A stretch of 64,000 nucleotides of DNA from Roseovarius nubinhibens ISM (GCF_000152625.1 NZ_CH724156.1:2132569-2196568), one strand, 5' to 3'; positions 25,305-34,407 are shown, counted from the stretch's first letter. The notes: generated by a model not told the origin, from the letters alone. Program-made: numbers and translations.

Positions 25305-25753
25305 GGCGCGAAATCCACGACGACCCGGCAATGCAGGCGGCCAACCCCCAAGATTCTTGCGATATGGCGGGGGCTGCGCTACCCATCGCGGACCCCGACA
25401 CAGCCAAGGCGGCGCGCATGAACTTGCCTCTCATCTCCAAGGATATGTCCGATGAGGACATCACGCGGATGATGAAAAACGCCTGTGATGCGTCGAATTT
25501 TCTCAAGGCGATCAGCCATGAGGGGCGGCTCATGATCCTGTGTCACCTGGCCAGCGGCGAGAAATCCGTGACCGAGCTCGAAGAGCTTTTGTCGTCGCGG
25601 CAGGCGGCGGTGTCGCAGCAATTGTCTCGGCTGCGGCAGGAGGGTCTTGTCCGGCCTCGGCGCGAGGGCAAGGTGATCTATTACGCGCTGAGCGATCCAC
25701 GGGCGGTGCGGGTTCTCGACGTGGTCTACGACATTTTCTGCAATCCGGGCTGA
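25301..25753 (+). CDS. soxR: SoxR, ArsR-family persulfide-sensing repressor
   Basis: 150 aa from GTG 25301, which has a strong GAGGAGG site and couples to the soxS stop; ATG 25331 or ATG 25418 are alternatives that would shorten the disordered N-terminus. Winged HTH: SHEGRLMILCHLASGEKSVTELEELLSSRQAAVSQQLSRLRQEGLVRPRREGKVIYYALSD. Cys81 (ILCHL) and Cys147 (IFCNPG) correspond to the pair that forms a tetrasulfide link in SqrR; Cys62 is a third. It likely represses the sox genes until reduced sulfur appears. It is unrelated to the MerR-type redox SoxR. Confidence 0.88.
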   Translation: MRREIHDDPAMQAANPQDSCDMAGAALPIADPDTAKAARMNLPLISKDMSDEDITRMMKNACDASNFLKAISHEGRLMILCHLASGEKSVTELEELLSSRQAAVSQQLSRLRQEGLVRPRREGKVIYYALSDPRAVRVLDVVYDIFCNPG

Positions 25754-25759
25754 CGGGCC

Positions 25760-26818
25760 GTGCTGAGCGCTGCCTTGCCCGATCCGTTTCTCGTCGCTCT
25801 TGTCGGGGGCGCGGGCGGTATCGTGCTGGGTCTGGCGGCGCGGCTGGGGCGGTTCTGTACCCTCGGCGCGATCGAAGACCTGCTCTATCAGGGCAGTTCG
25901 CTGCGGCTGCGCATGTGGCTGATGGCGATGGCGGTCGCCGGGCTCGGGGTATTTTTGCTTATGGCGCTGGGGCTCATGCCGCTGGGGCGGACGATTTACC
26001 ATATGTCGCCGTTTTCGCCGCTGGCCGCGGCGCTGGGCGGCGGGCTCTTTGGCTATGGCATGGCGTTGGCGGGCAATTGCGGCTTTGGCGCGCTGGCGCG
26101 GGCGGGGGGCGGCGATCTGCGGTCCTGGGTGATCGTGCTGGTGATGGGGATGGCGGCCTATGCGGCGATCTCGGGGCCCTTGGCCGGGCTGCGGCTGTGG
26201 CTGGTGCATGGCACGGCGCTCGATGTTCAGAGCCGCGATCTGGCGGCGCTCTTGGGCTGGGTCACCGGGCTGCCGGTCTGGGCGGTGGGCCTCGGCCTCT
26301 GGACGCTGGCGGTGATGGCGCTGCTCGTCTCGCCGGTGTTGCGGGGCGACCGGCGGGCGCTTTTCTGGGCGGTGGCGGTGGGGCTGGCGATTGTCAGCGG
26401 CTGGGCCGGGACGGTGCATCTGGCGCGGGGCGGGTTCACCCTCATCCCCATCGAGAGCCACAGTTTCACCGCGCCGCTGGGCGAGACCATGCTCTATGTG
26501 ATGACCAGCAGCGGCGGCGGGCTCAGCTTTGGCGTGGGCTCGGTGCTTGGCGTGCTGGCGGGGGCGCTCTTGGGCAGTGCGATCAAGGGGCATTTCCGCT
26601 GGGAGGCCTGCGAGGACCCGCGCGAGCTGCGCCGGCAGATCCTTGGCGCGGTGCTGATGGGGTTTGGCGCGGTGCTGGCGATGGGCTGTACTATCGGGCA
26701 GGGGGTCTCGGCCATGTCGGTGCTGGCCTATAGCGCGCCGGTGACCTTCGCGGCGATCCTGGCCGGTGCGGCGCTCGGGCTGCGGCAGCTCATCAGCGGC
26801 TTTTCCCGCATCGTCTGA
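25760..26818 (+). CDS. YeeE/YedE-family sulfur transporter (SoxT-like)
   Basis: 352 aa, GTG start, about ten transmembrane helices. Conserved family cysteines: LGRFCTLGAIED, LAGNCGFGALARAGGGD and LAMGCTIGQGVSAMS. It follows soxR by 6 bp, forming soxS-soxR-soxT. In Pseudaminobacter a SoxT protein is reported to take part in signalling to SoxR; a role in sulfur uptake or signalling is therefore plausible here. Only distantly similar to the paralogue at 15006. Confidence 0.86.
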   Translation: MLSAALPDPFLVALVGGAGGIVLGLAARLGRFCTLGAIEDLLYQGSSLRLRMWLMAMAVAGLGVFLLMALGLMPLGRTIYHMSPFSPLAAALGGGLFGYGMALAGNCGFGALARAGGGDLRSWVIVLVMGMAAYAAISGPLAGLRLWLVHGTALDVQSRDLAALLGWVTGLPVWAVGLGLWTLAVMALLVSPVLRGDRRALFWAVAVGLAIVSGWAGTVHLARGGFTLIPIESHSFTAPLGETMLYVMTSSGGGLSFGVGSVLGVLAGALLGSAIKGHFRWEACEDPRELRRQILGAVLMGFGAVLAMGCTIGQGVSAMSVLAYSAPVTFAAILAGAALGLRQLISGFSRIV

Positions 26819-26881
26819 GCGCTTGATCCCGGCGGGGAAACCCGGCAAACCCGTGCCGAGAGGCAATCCGGGAGAGACAGG

Positions 26882-28036
26882 ATGAACAGCGCAGAGATTT
26901 TGGACCGGCTCATCGGCTTTGACACGGTCAGCCGCAACCCCAACATCGATTTGATGCGGTTCATTCAGGGACTGCTTGCCGACGTGGGCGTCGAGGCGGA
27001 ACTGATCCCCGACAGCGATGGCAAGAAGGCCAATCTGCTCGCCACCATCGGGCCGCGCGATGGCCGGGGCGTGATGCTCTCGGGGCATACCGATGTGGTG
27101 CCGGTGGATGGGCAGGATTGGACCAAGCCCGCCTTTCGCCTGACCCAGGAAGACGGCAAGTATTTCGGGCGCGGCACGGCGGATATGAAGGGCTTTGTCG
27201 CCTGTGCGCTGGCCGCGGGCCTCAAGGCCGCGAAACGCGAGCTCAAGACGCCGCTGCACCTGGCCTTTTCCTATGACGAGGAGATCGGCTGTCAGGGGGT
27301 GCGGTCGATGATCGACCTGTTGCGCGATGCGCCGGTGCGGCCTGCGATGTGTATCGTGGGCGAGCCCACCAGCCTCACCGTGGCCACCGGCCATAAGGGC
27401 AAGATCGCCCTCAAGGCGCGCTGTGTCGGGCGCGAAGGGCATTCGGCGCTGGCCCCGCTGGCGATGAACGCGCTGCATCTGGGCTGTGATCTGGTGAGCG
27501 TGCTGCGCGAGGTGCAGGATGATCTGCGCGAGCGCGGGGCGCAGGATGGCGATTACGACGTGAGCTATACCACCGTGCATGCGGCCAAGATGCAGGGCGG
27601 CGTGGCGCTCAACATCGTGCCAAACCTCTGCGAGGTGGATTTCGAGATCCGCAATCTGGCGCAGGACGACCCGCAGAAGATCCTCGCCGGTATTCGCGAC
27701 CGGGCCGACGAGATCGTCGCCCGGGTGCGCGACCACGCGCCGGAGGCCAGCATCGAGATTTCCGAGAACTTCTCCTACCCCGGTCTCGACACGCCGGGCA
27801 CCGCCGAGGTGGTGGGCTTTGTCAAATCGCTGACCGGCGGCAATGCGACCTGCAAAGTGGCCTTTGGCACCGAAGGCGGGCTCTTCTCGCAAGAGCTCAG
27901 CATTCCGACCGTGGTCTGTGGGCCGGGGTCGATGATGCAGGGGCACAAGCCCGATGAGTTCGTCGAAGTGAGCCAGATCGAGCGCTGCGACAGCATGCTC
28001 GACACCTTGCTGGATCGGCTCGAAACCGGGCTGTGA
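26882..28036 (+). CDS. argE: Acetylornithine deacetylase
   Basis: 384 aa M20 metallopeptidase. Zinc-ligand and catalytic motifs: SGHTDVVPVDG, GRGTADMKGFVACALAA, SYDEEIGCQG, GEPTSLTVATGHKG and GPGSMMQGHKPDEFVEVSQI. The full-length match to proteobacterial ArgE supports N-acetylornithine hydrolysis in arginine synthesis. GGGAGAG ribosome site upstream. No arginine operon partners are nearby, which is common. Confidence 0.88.
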   Translation: MNSAEILDRLIGFDTVSRNPNIDLMRFIQGLLADVGVEAELIPDSDGKKANLLATIGPRDGRGVMLSGHTDVVPVDGQDWTKPAFRLTQEDGKYFGRGTADMKGFVACALAAGLKAAKRELKTPLHLAFSYDEEIGCQGVRSMIDLLRDAPVRPAMCIVGEPTSLTVATGHKGKIALKARCVGREGHSALAPLAMNALHLGCDLVSVLREVQDDLRERGAQDGDYDVSYTTVHAAKMQGGVALNIVPNLCEVDFEIRNLAQDDPQKILAGIRDRADEIVARVRDHAPEASIEISENFSYPGLDTPGTAEVVGFVKSLTGGNATCKVAFGTEGGLFSQELSIPTVVCGPGSMMQGHKPDEFVEVSQIERCDSMLDTLLDRLETGL

Positions 28037-28043
28037 GCCGGGG

Positions 28044-28068
28044 CTGGACCGCCCTGAAGGCGGTCCAG
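28044..28068. terminator. Perfect 10-bp hairpin between convergent genes
   Basis: CTGGACCGCC and GGCGGTCCAG flank a 5-nt loop, followed on the plus strand by ATTTC. It lies between the argE stop and the convergent YHYH gene and can end either transcript. Confidence 0.75.
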
Positions 28069-28088
28069 ATTTCAAGTGATCGTGAGTG

Positions 28089-29078
28089 TTACGGACGCGG
28101 CTGACCCGGCGGCGGCAGGGCGGCGCGCAGGGCGTCTTCGCTGATCCCAAGCGTGGCTGCGGCGGCGGCGAAATCGGGCGGCATGGAGGTGCCGAGCGCG
28201 TCGCGCAGCGCCTCTGTGCTGATACCGAGCGTGGCTGCGGCCGCGGCGAAATCCGGGCCGCCACCGGGGGCACCCTGCTGTGCGGTGACCTCGATCTCGC
28301 CATGGTAGCAGTCGATCATATAGGGCGCTTCGTCCTTGGTCAGGTGATAGTGGTAAATGCCCTGGGGAAATTCCGGCGTCGCGCCAAAGTGGCCGCTGCA
28401 CTCGTCGAGATCGGCATTGGTAACGATCGCGCCCTCGGCGTCCTGATTGCCATAGACCGGGAACCCGTCCTCGATCACGCCGATCATCACGGAATGGCTG
28501 CCCTGGGTCTCGAGATCATCGGTGATGCAGACCGGCACGCCGTGGTAATGGTAACTTGTCCCATCGGCGAGCGTATGGCCGTTGCACGCGTCGAGAAAGG
28601 CCACGTGGTCATGCACGACCTGATCGTCCTGTGCCACGACGGAACGTTCGAAGTTCTCGTAATCGTTGAAGATCTGCGCCCCGCTGATGGCCACGCCGAT
28701 GCGGCCGAGCGAGGTGTCGGTGACCTCCTCCGTATAGGTCGGGCGTGTGGTGATCGTGGTGTCGACCGGCGAGGGTTTGAAATACTCTGCCGAACTCACC
28801 GGGGTAAAGGCCTCGGCGGGCTTGTCCGAGAAGGGCTGTTGGGCCGGATTGTTGGGGATCAGGTATTTCTCGGCAAAGCCATGGCTCGGCATGCCGTCGG
28901 ATTGAAACCGGAAGGTCTGGGCGGCCTGATCGATGGTGATCGTGACATTGTCGGACCATTGGGCGGCCTCGACGGCCTGCGCGGTGTCGACCACGGGAAT
29001 GGGGGCGTCATGGGCGGCGAGCGGGGTGATCTGCAACGCGGCGAGGGCCACGGTGCCGAAGAAAAGCTTGGATCTCAT
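28089..29078 (-). CDS. YHYH-domain secreted protein with duplicated C-terminal motif
   Basis: 329 aa with a signal peptide (MRSKLFFGTVALAALQITPLAA). The YHYH domain shows its two eponymous motifs, SYHYHGVPVC and IYHYHLTKDE, plus conserved Cys in DACNGH, VCITDD, DECSGH and IDCYHG. His/Cys clusters suggest metal binding. After a Gly-rich hinge, residues 275-296 and 301-321 are a tandem duplication of PDFAAAAATLGIS(x)EALR. Function is unknown; the family is found in marine bacteria and secreted proteins. Confidence 0.85.
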   Translation of the reverse strand: MRSKLFFGTVALAALQITPLAAHDAPIPVVDTAQAVEAAQWSDNVTITIDQAAQTFRFQSDGMPSHGFAEKYLIPNNPAQQPFSDKPAEAFTPVSSAEYFKPSPVDTTITTRPTYTEEVTDTSLGRIGVAISGAQIFNDYENFERSVVAQDDQVVHDHVAFLDACNGHTLADGTSYHYHGVPVCITDDLETQGSHSVMIGVIEDGFPVYGNQDAEGAIVTNADLDECSGHFGATPEFPQGIYHYHLTKDEAPYMIDCYHGEIEVTAQQGAPGGGPDFAAAAATLGISTEALRDALGTSMPPDFAAAAATLGISEDALRAALPPPGQPRP

Positions 29079-29167
29079 GCGGCGGCTGTCCTTTTGGCCC
29101 GTGGCCCGGGGCGACCCGCGTGGGGGCTCCGGGGGCGGGCGGTGTTGCGCTATGTCTTTGATACGCG

Positions 29168-29206
29168 AACGCCGCCCGGTTCCGTCGGTTCCGGGCGGCG
29201 TTTTTT
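29168..29206 (+). terminator. Strong GC hairpin with T-run
   Basis: AACGCCGCCCGG and CCGGGCGGCGTT form a 12-bp stem around an 11-nt loop, followed by four or more further Ts on the plus strand. It sits between two minus-strand genes, so on the coding strand it has the stem but only a two-T tail. It may insulate the YHYH promoter from the upstream Rieske gene. Confidence 0.6.
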
Positions 29207-29236
29207 CCAGATCGCCCGGCGCAGGCGCGCGCGGTG

Positions 29237-30376
29237 TCAGCCGCCGTTCACCCGCGCGTTGAGATATTGCGCGAAATCATAGTTCGGGCGTTCCAGATGG
29301 CTCAGATGACCGGGGGTGGCCATGTCGGAGCAAAGCCCGTTGTAGACCTTTTCGGTGCAGCCGCGATCCTCGACATTGACGTCATCCAAGAGCGCCTTGA
29401 GCGCGTTGAAATGGCTCTGCGCCTCGGGGTCGTTGACAAATTCCGGGGCCATGCCGCCGCCAAAGCGGATCTCGACCTGACCGACCCCATGCGGGTGCAG
29501 CGACAGATACCAGAAATAGCCGGGGGTCAGCGTGATCAGCAGGCTCGGGTAGATCGCCAGCAGAAAGGTCGTGCGCCGGCGTTCCCCGCTGAGCCGGGTG
29601 TTGGTCGGATGGGCGTTGCCCAGCACGAAATCCGGCTCTTTCAGGATCCAGTGATAGTTGAACGCCTCTTCGCCCGGCGGGCAGACCATTTCCTCGAGCT
29701 TCGACAGCCCGCCGATGGTGCCCGCGTGGCAGACCGGCAGGTGATAGCTTTCCATGAAATTCTCGGCCAGCACCTTCCAGTTTGTGTCCCAGCGGTGGGT
29801 CTCGAAAAAGGTCTGCTGGTAATTCTCCATCTCGTAATCGCCGACCAGATCGGCGACGCCGGCGAGCGTCTCGGACACTGGCGGGGCATCGGGGTTGAGC
29901 GTGATCATCACCCAGCCGAGCCATTCCTCGCAGCGCACCTGTGGCAGGGCCTGACCGTCCTTGCAGAAGGCCTCGTTGAGGGTCATCGCGGGCGCGCCGC
30001 GCAGCCGCCCGTCGAGATTATAGGTCCAGGCGTGATAGGGGCAGACGATGGCGCGGGTGTTGCCCGAACCTTCGAGCAGGGTCGACATGCGGTGCAGACA
30101 GACGTTGGACTGGGCGCGGAGCTGACCTTCGCGGTCGCGGATCACCATGATCGGCTGACCGGCGAGTTCGAGCGTGGTGTAATCGCCCGGATTGGGCAGC
30201 GCATCGGCGCGGGTGACGCAGAACCAGTCCTGCTTGAACACATTCTCGATCTCGGCGGCGAGAAACTCCTCGCTCGTATAGACCGATTTCGGCATGGCGC
30301 GGGCGCGTTCAAAGGGCTGGGCCACGTTGGAGGCCAGTTCGGCGAGGGGCGAAAGCGTGCTGTCATGGCGGGTCAT
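29237..30376 (-). CDS. Rieske non-heme iron oxygenase, large subunit
   Basis: 379 aa. Rieske [2Fe-2S] ligands are in NVCLHRMSTL and IVCPYHAWTYNLDGRL (CxH...CxxH). The mononuclear iron motif is in NWKVLAENFMESYHLPVCHAGTIGG, with the two His and a later Asp in the C-terminal SRPBCC domain. It resembles the choline-monooxygenase/GbcA/carnitine-oxygenase group that hydroxylates or demethylates quaternary amines, but the substrate is not certain. No reductase gene is adjacent. A LysR regulator is encoded divergently. Confidence 0.85.
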   Translation of the reverse strand: MTRHDSTLSPLAELASNVAQPFERARAMPKSVYTSEEFLAAEIENVFKQDWFCVTRADALPNPGDYTTLELAGQPIMVIRDREGQLRAQSNVCLHRMSTLLEGSGNTRAIVCPYHAWTYNLDGRLRGAPAMTLNEAFCKDGQALPQVRCEEWLGWVMITLNPDAPPVSETLAGVADLVGDYEMENYQQTFFETHRWDTNWKVLAENFMESYHLPVCHAGTIGGLSKLEEMVCPPGEEAFNYHWILKEPDFVLGNAHPTNTRLSGERRRTTFLLAIYPSLLITLTPGYFWYLSLHPHGVGQVEIRFGGGMAPEFVNDPEAQSHFNALKALLDDVNVEDRGCTEKVYNGLCSDMATPGHLSHLERPNYDFAQYLNARVNGG

Positions 30377-30462
30377 GCGGGGCGTCCTTTGCTGCGCGGT
30401 CCGGGTGGGACGAGCATAGGGGTGGTCCGTGAATAATCAAAATTCATTCTTTTTGGGATTGG

Positions 30463-30479
30463 CATAGTCATATACTATG
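30463..30479. promoter_or_regulatory. LysR-type operator palindrome
   Basis: CATAGT-CATAT-ACTATG is a perfect 17-bp dyad containing T-N11-A, the LysR-regulator box. It lies 5 bp from the lysR start codon and in the promoter gap of the Rieske gene, fitting autorepression plus activation. A second dyad, GAAT-N7-ATTC, is at 30431-30445. Confidence 0.65.
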
Positions 30480-30484
30480 TAGTC

Positions 30485-31390
30485 ATGCAGGATTTCACGC
30501 TCAGACAGCTCGAATATCTCTTGGCGGCGGTGGACGAAGGCTCGGTCGCCGGGGCGGCGGCGCGGCTCAACGTGTCGCAGCCGACGATTTCCGTGGCGCT
30601 GGCCAAGATGGAGGCGCAGCTCGGCGTGCAGCTCTTGTTGCGGCAGCACGCGCAGGGGGTGACGCCCACCGCCTCTGCACGCGCCATCCTGCCCGCCGCG
30701 CGAAGCCTTTTGGCCCATGCCGGAGAGCTTGGCCGGGCGGCGCGGGATGCGGGGGCGGGGCTTGCCGGTGAGCTGACCATCGGGGCGGTGTCGACGCTGG
30801 CCCCGCTGGTGCTGCCGGCGCTGATCGCGCGGCTCGGGCGGGACTATCCCGAGCTGCGGCTCGCGGTGCGCGATGGCTCGCAGGCGGCGATGCTGGCGGC
30901 GCTGGAGGCGGGGGCGGTGGATATGGTGCTGCTCTACGATATCGACCTGCCCGAGAGCGTTGCCGCGCGGGTGTTGGCGGCGCCGCAGCCCTATGCGCTC
31001 TTGCCTGAGGGGCATCGGCTGGCGGGACAGGCGGAGGTGCGGTTGCGGGATCTGGCGGCAGAGCCTTTGATCCTGCTCGACATGCCGCCGAGCCGGGATT
31101 GGTTTCTGGGGCTTTTCCGGGCGGCCGGGGTGGAGGCCGATGTCGCCCATACCTCGCCCTCGATGGAGCTGGTGCGCGGCATGGTGGGGCAGGGGCTTGG
31201 CTATTCGGTGCTGGTGACGCGGCCGCGCCATGATCGGACCTATGACGGGCGGCGGGTGGTGGCGCGACCGCTCAGCGACAGTCCGACGGCGGGGCGCGTG
31301 GTGATCGGCCATCTGCGCGGGCATCGGCAGACCCGGCTGATGCAGGTCTTTGCCGAGGCGGCCGCCGCGCATTTCGCGCAAGAGGCGTGA
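30485..31390 (+). CDS. LysR-family transcriptional regulator
   Basis: 301 aa. N-terminal winged HTH (LRQLEYLLAAVDEGSVAGAAARLNVSQPTISVALAKMEAQLGVQLLLR) and a type-2 periplasmic-binding-like effector domain (GELTIGAVSTLAPLVLPALI...). Divergent from the Rieske oxygenase gene over 108 bp that hold a LysR box, so it most likely controls that gene. Effector unknown. Confidence 0.9.
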   Translation: MQDFTLRQLEYLLAAVDEGSVAGAAARLNVSQPTISVALAKMEAQLGVQLLLRQHAQGVTPTASARAILPAARSLLAHAGELGRAARDAGAGLAGELTIGAVSTLAPLVLPALIARLGRDYPELRLAVRDGSQAAMLAALEAGAVDMVLLYDIDLPESVAARVLAAPQPYALLPEGHRLAGQAEVRLRDLAAEPLILLDMPPSRDWFLGLFRAAGVEADVAHTSPSMELVRGMVGQGLGYSVLVTRPRHDRTYDGRRVVARPLSDSPTAGRVVIGHLRGHRQTRLMQVFAEAAAAHFAQEA

Positions 31391-31394
31391 GGGA

Positions 31395-32570
31395 TCAGGC
31401 GCGAGCGGTCGCAACCTCCCAAAGGATCTCAGAGACCCCGGCGAGACGGGCAAAGCGGGCGAGTTCCGCGTCGAGACGGTCATAGCGGGCGGCCCCCCAG
31501 CGAATGGAGGGCTCAGCCCAAAAGCCGGTCACCCGCATCTGGCCCTTGCCGCGATCTGCCTTGAGCTCGATCCGGCCCACGAAACGATCGCCTTCCAGCA
31601 ACGGGTAGACGTAATAGCCCCAGCGGCGTTGATCCGGGGGCACGAACATTTCATTGCGATAGGCAAAGCCGAAGAGCCGCTCAAGCCGTATCCGGTCGCG
31701 GATGGCGGGGTCGAACGGGTTGAGCAGGCGGAGCCGGGTGCTCGGGGCCGGGGTGTGCGCGAGCCGTGCCTCGATGTCCGCAGGCGCGAGGGCGGCGGTC
31801 CAGCGGCGGTCGGCGCTCTCGACCTCGACCGGGACGAGATCGGTGGCGTGTGAGACCCAGTCCCGCGTCTCGCTCGCGTCCATCGCCGCCCAGAAACGCT
31901 GTACCTCGCCCGGCGTCGCAAAGCCCAGCCGGTCGAGCGCCGCGCGGCAGAGCCAGTCCACGGCAGAAGGGTCGGGATGGGCGTCGCGCAGGGGGGCGGG
32001 AAAGACCCGCTCTGGAAGGTTGTAGAATTTGACGAAATTCTCGCGGTAGCAGGTGGCGAGATCGCCCGCGTACCACATCTGATCCAGCGCCTTTTTATGC
32101 GGCGGGCGGGCCCACATTTCGCGGCTTTCCGCCTTGGTTTCAAAGGCATGGGTCGAGAGCGGGCCCTCAGTCTCGATCCGGGCGCGGATGCTGGCGATCT
32201 CGGCCTGGGCGAGCCCCGATTGAAACCACGCGGCGCGCCGCGCCTTGGCGCCGAGCCGGTCGAATTGGCGCTGCCAATAGGGCAGAACCTCCATCGGCAA
32301 GAGCGAGGCATCATGGGTGAAATGTTCAAAAATCGCCCGGTCCCGGCCCAGAAGCGGCCAGAGCATGCCCTCGCGGTAGTTCTGATTGCGCGACCACAGG
32401 ATGTGATTATGGGCGCGGGTCACGTTGCGGATCGTGTCGATCTGCACAAAGCCGAGCCGCCGTATCGTCTCGAGCACATCGAGCGGCCCGGTGGGCGTCG
32501 GACCGAGCCCGGTGACATCGAGCCAGAGCCGCCGCGCGGCGCGGTTGTCGATGCGTAAAGGCGCGGTCAT
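31395..32570 (-). CDS. YcaQ/AlkX-type DNA glycosylase (HTH_42 family)
   Basis: 391 aa. Family motifs are RLGFVQIDTIRNVTRAHNHILWSRN, FEHFTHDASLLPMEVLPYW and LNPFDPAIRDRIRLERLFGFAYRNEMFVP. The QxD motif (Q-I-D in FVQIDTI) is the catalytic signature of the YcaQ branch, which removes interstrand crosslinks and bulky alkylpurines. Convergent with the LysR gene, 4 bp apart. Alkylation-damage repair is the expected role. Confidence 0.82.
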   Translation of the reverse strand: MTAPLRIDNRAARRLWLDVTGLGPTPTGPLDVLETIRRLGFVQIDTIRNVTRAHNHILWSRNQNYREGMLWPLLGRDRAIFEHFTHDASLLPMEVLPYWQRQFDRLGAKARRAAWFQSGLAQAEIASIRARIETEGPLSTHAFETKAESREMWARPPHKKALDQMWYAGDLATCYRENFVKFYNLPERVFPAPLRDAHPDPSAVDWLCRAALDRLGFATPGEVQRFWAAMDASETRDWVSHATDLVPVEVESADRRWTAALAPADIEARLAHTPAPSTRLRLLNPFDPAIRDRIRLERLFGFAYRNEMFVPPDQRRWGYYVYPLLEGDRFVGRIELKADRGKGQMRVTGFWAEPSIRWGAARYDRLDAELARFARLAGVSEILWEVATARA

Positions 32571-32719
32571 CGGGAAAGAGCGGTCAGGATCATGGCGCAG
32601 AGTTTCGTGACGCCACGGCCCGCGTCAAGGGCGCGGGGCGGTTTTTCGTGGAAATCGCGTGGCGGAATTGCTAGGCATCGCTGCAACGCGGCGTAACTGC
32701 CGGTCTGGGAGGACAAAAG

Positions 32720-33556
32720 ATGAGTGCCACAGCGAGGAAAACCGCGCCTATGCCCGATGATATACGGGCGATGAAGGGCGGCACGCCGATTGTCAGCCTG
32801 ACCGCCTATACCACGCCTATGGCCAAGATGATGGACGCGCATTGCGATTTTGTCCTCGTCGGCGACAGCCTCGGCATGGTGGTGCATGGGCTGCCCTCGA
32901 CCCTCGGTGTGACGATGGAGATGATGATCCTGCATGGGCAGGCGGTGGCCCGTGGGCTCAGCCGGGCGATGATGGTGATCGACATGCCGTTCGGTTCCTA
33001 CGAGGAAAGCCCCGAGCAGGCGTTTCGCAACGCCGCGCGGCTCATGGCCGAGACGGGCGCGGGCGCGGTCAAGCTCGAAGGCGGCACCCATATGGCCGAG
33101 ACCATCGCGTTTCTCGTGGCGCGGGGCGTGCCGGTGATGGCGCATGTCGGGCTCACGCCGCAGTCGATCAACACGCTCGGTGGCTATAAGGTGCAGGGGC
33201 GCGACGCGGGGGCGGAGAAGCTCTTGGCGGATGCGCAGGCGGTGGCCGAGGCCGGGGCCTTTGCCGTGGTACTGGAAAAAGTGCCCGCCGTGATGGCCGA
33301 CCGGATCACCCAAGAGGTCGCAATCCCGACCATCGGCATCGGCGCCTCGGCGGGCTGTGATGGGCAGATCCTTGTCGTCGATGACATGCTCGGGCTCTTT
33401 ACCGCGTTCAAGCCGAAATTCGTCAAACGCTATGCCGATCTCGGCACCCAGGGTGAGGCGGCGATTGCCACCTATGCCGACGAGGTGCGGGCAAGGCAGT
33501 TTCCGGCCAGCGAGCATACCTTTGCCGCCGAACAGCCCCAAAAGGCCGCCAAATGA
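32720..33556 (+). CDS. panB: 3-methyl-2-oxobutanoate hydroxymethyltransferase
   Basis: 278 aa. Makes ketopantoate from ketoisovalerate and methylene-THF, the first step to pantothenate/CoA. Motifs [90 protein letters not shown]. Overlaps panC by 4 bp. Confidence 0.96.
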   Translation: MSATARKTAPMPDDIRAMKGGTPIVSLTAYTTPMAKMMDAHCDFVLVGDSLGMVVHGLPSTLGVTMEMMILHGQAVARGLSRAMMVIDMPFGSYEESPEQAFRNAARLMAETGAGAVKLEGGTHMAETIAFLVARGVPVMAHVGLTPQSINTLGGYKVQGRDAGAEKLLADAQAVAEAGAFAVVLEKVPAVMADRITQEVAIPTIGIGASAGCDGQILVVDDMLGLFTAFKPKFVKRYADLGTQGEAAIATYADEVRARQFPASEHTFAAEQPQKAAK

Positions 33557-34404
33557 CCGCGCCGATCATTCGGAGCCTCGCGGAGCTGCGCGCCATGACG
33601 CGGGGCTGGCAGATGGCCGGGGAAAAGATCGGCGTGGTGCCCACCATGGGCGCGCTGCATGACGGGCATCTGTCGCTGGTGAAGGCGGCAGAAGAGAGCT
33701 GTGAGCGGGTTATCGTGACGATTTTCGTCAACCCGAAACAGTTCAACAATCCCGAGGATCTCAAGAATTATCCGCGTACCGAAGAGGATGACGCGCGCAA
33801 GCTGCGGCGGTTCTCGGTGGATGCGATCTATGTGCCCGATGGTGACGAGATGTACCCCGACGGCTTTGCCACCACGGTCAGCGTGAGCGGGCTCACCGAT
33901 GTGATGGACGGCACCTATCGGCCCGGCCATTTCGAGGGGGTGGCCACGGTCGTGGCCAAGCTGTTCCTGCAGACCTCGGCCAGCGATGCGTTCTTCGGCG
34001 AAAAGGATTTCCAGCAATTGCAGGTGGTTCGGCGGATGGCGCGCGATCTCGATATTCCGATCACCGTGCATGGCTGTCCGACGATCCGCGAGATCGACGG
34101 GCTTGCGATGTCGTCGCGCAACCTGCTCTTGTCCGACAGGGCGCGGGTGACAGCGCCCCGGCTGCATGAGGAAATGGAGCGGATTGTCGAAGGGTTCCTT
34201 GGCGGGCAAGACCCGGCCGAGCTCACCCAGGCGGCGATCAAGCGCCTGCAGGCGCAGGGCTTTGGCGATGTGGATTACATCGACATTCGCGCCAATGACG
34301 ACCTGAGCCTTGTCACCGCCCCCGATCCGGCCCGCCCGGCGCGGCTTTTTGCGGCGGCGTGGCTCGCCGGGGTGCGGCTCATCGACAATATCGCGGTGGA
34401 GTGA
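33553..34404 (+). CDS. panC: Pantothenate synthetase
   Basis: 283 aa. Joins pantoate and beta-alanine with ATP. Motifs [63 protein letters not shown] and [10 protein letters not shown]. Coupled to panB through ATGA. Beta-alanine supply could come from reductive pyrimidine breakdown. Confidence 0.96.
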   Translation: MTAPIIRSLAELRAMTRGWQMAGEKIGVVPTMGALHDGHLSLVKAAEESCERVIVTIFVNPKQFNNPEDLKNYPRTEEDDARKLRRFSVDAIYVPDGDEMYPDGFATTVSVSGLTDVMDGTYRPGHFEGVATVVAKLFLQTSASDAFFGEKDFQQLQVVRRMARDLDIPITVHGCPTIREIDGLAMSSRNLLLSDRARVTAPRLHEEMERIVEGFLGGQDPAELTQAAIKRLQAQGFGDVDYIDIRANDDLSLVTAPDPARPARLFAAAWLAGVRLIDNIAVE

Positions 34405-34407
34405 CGG

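Noticed and set aside
25301..25753. Superoxide-responsive SoxR
   Set aside because: The protein is an ArsR-type winged helix with no Fe-S Cys cluster; the name refers to sulfur oxidation.
25379..28303. Minus-strand open frame of 974 codons
   Set aside because: It is antisense to soxR, the YeeE gene and argE; the translation is Arg/His/Pro-rich with no domain.
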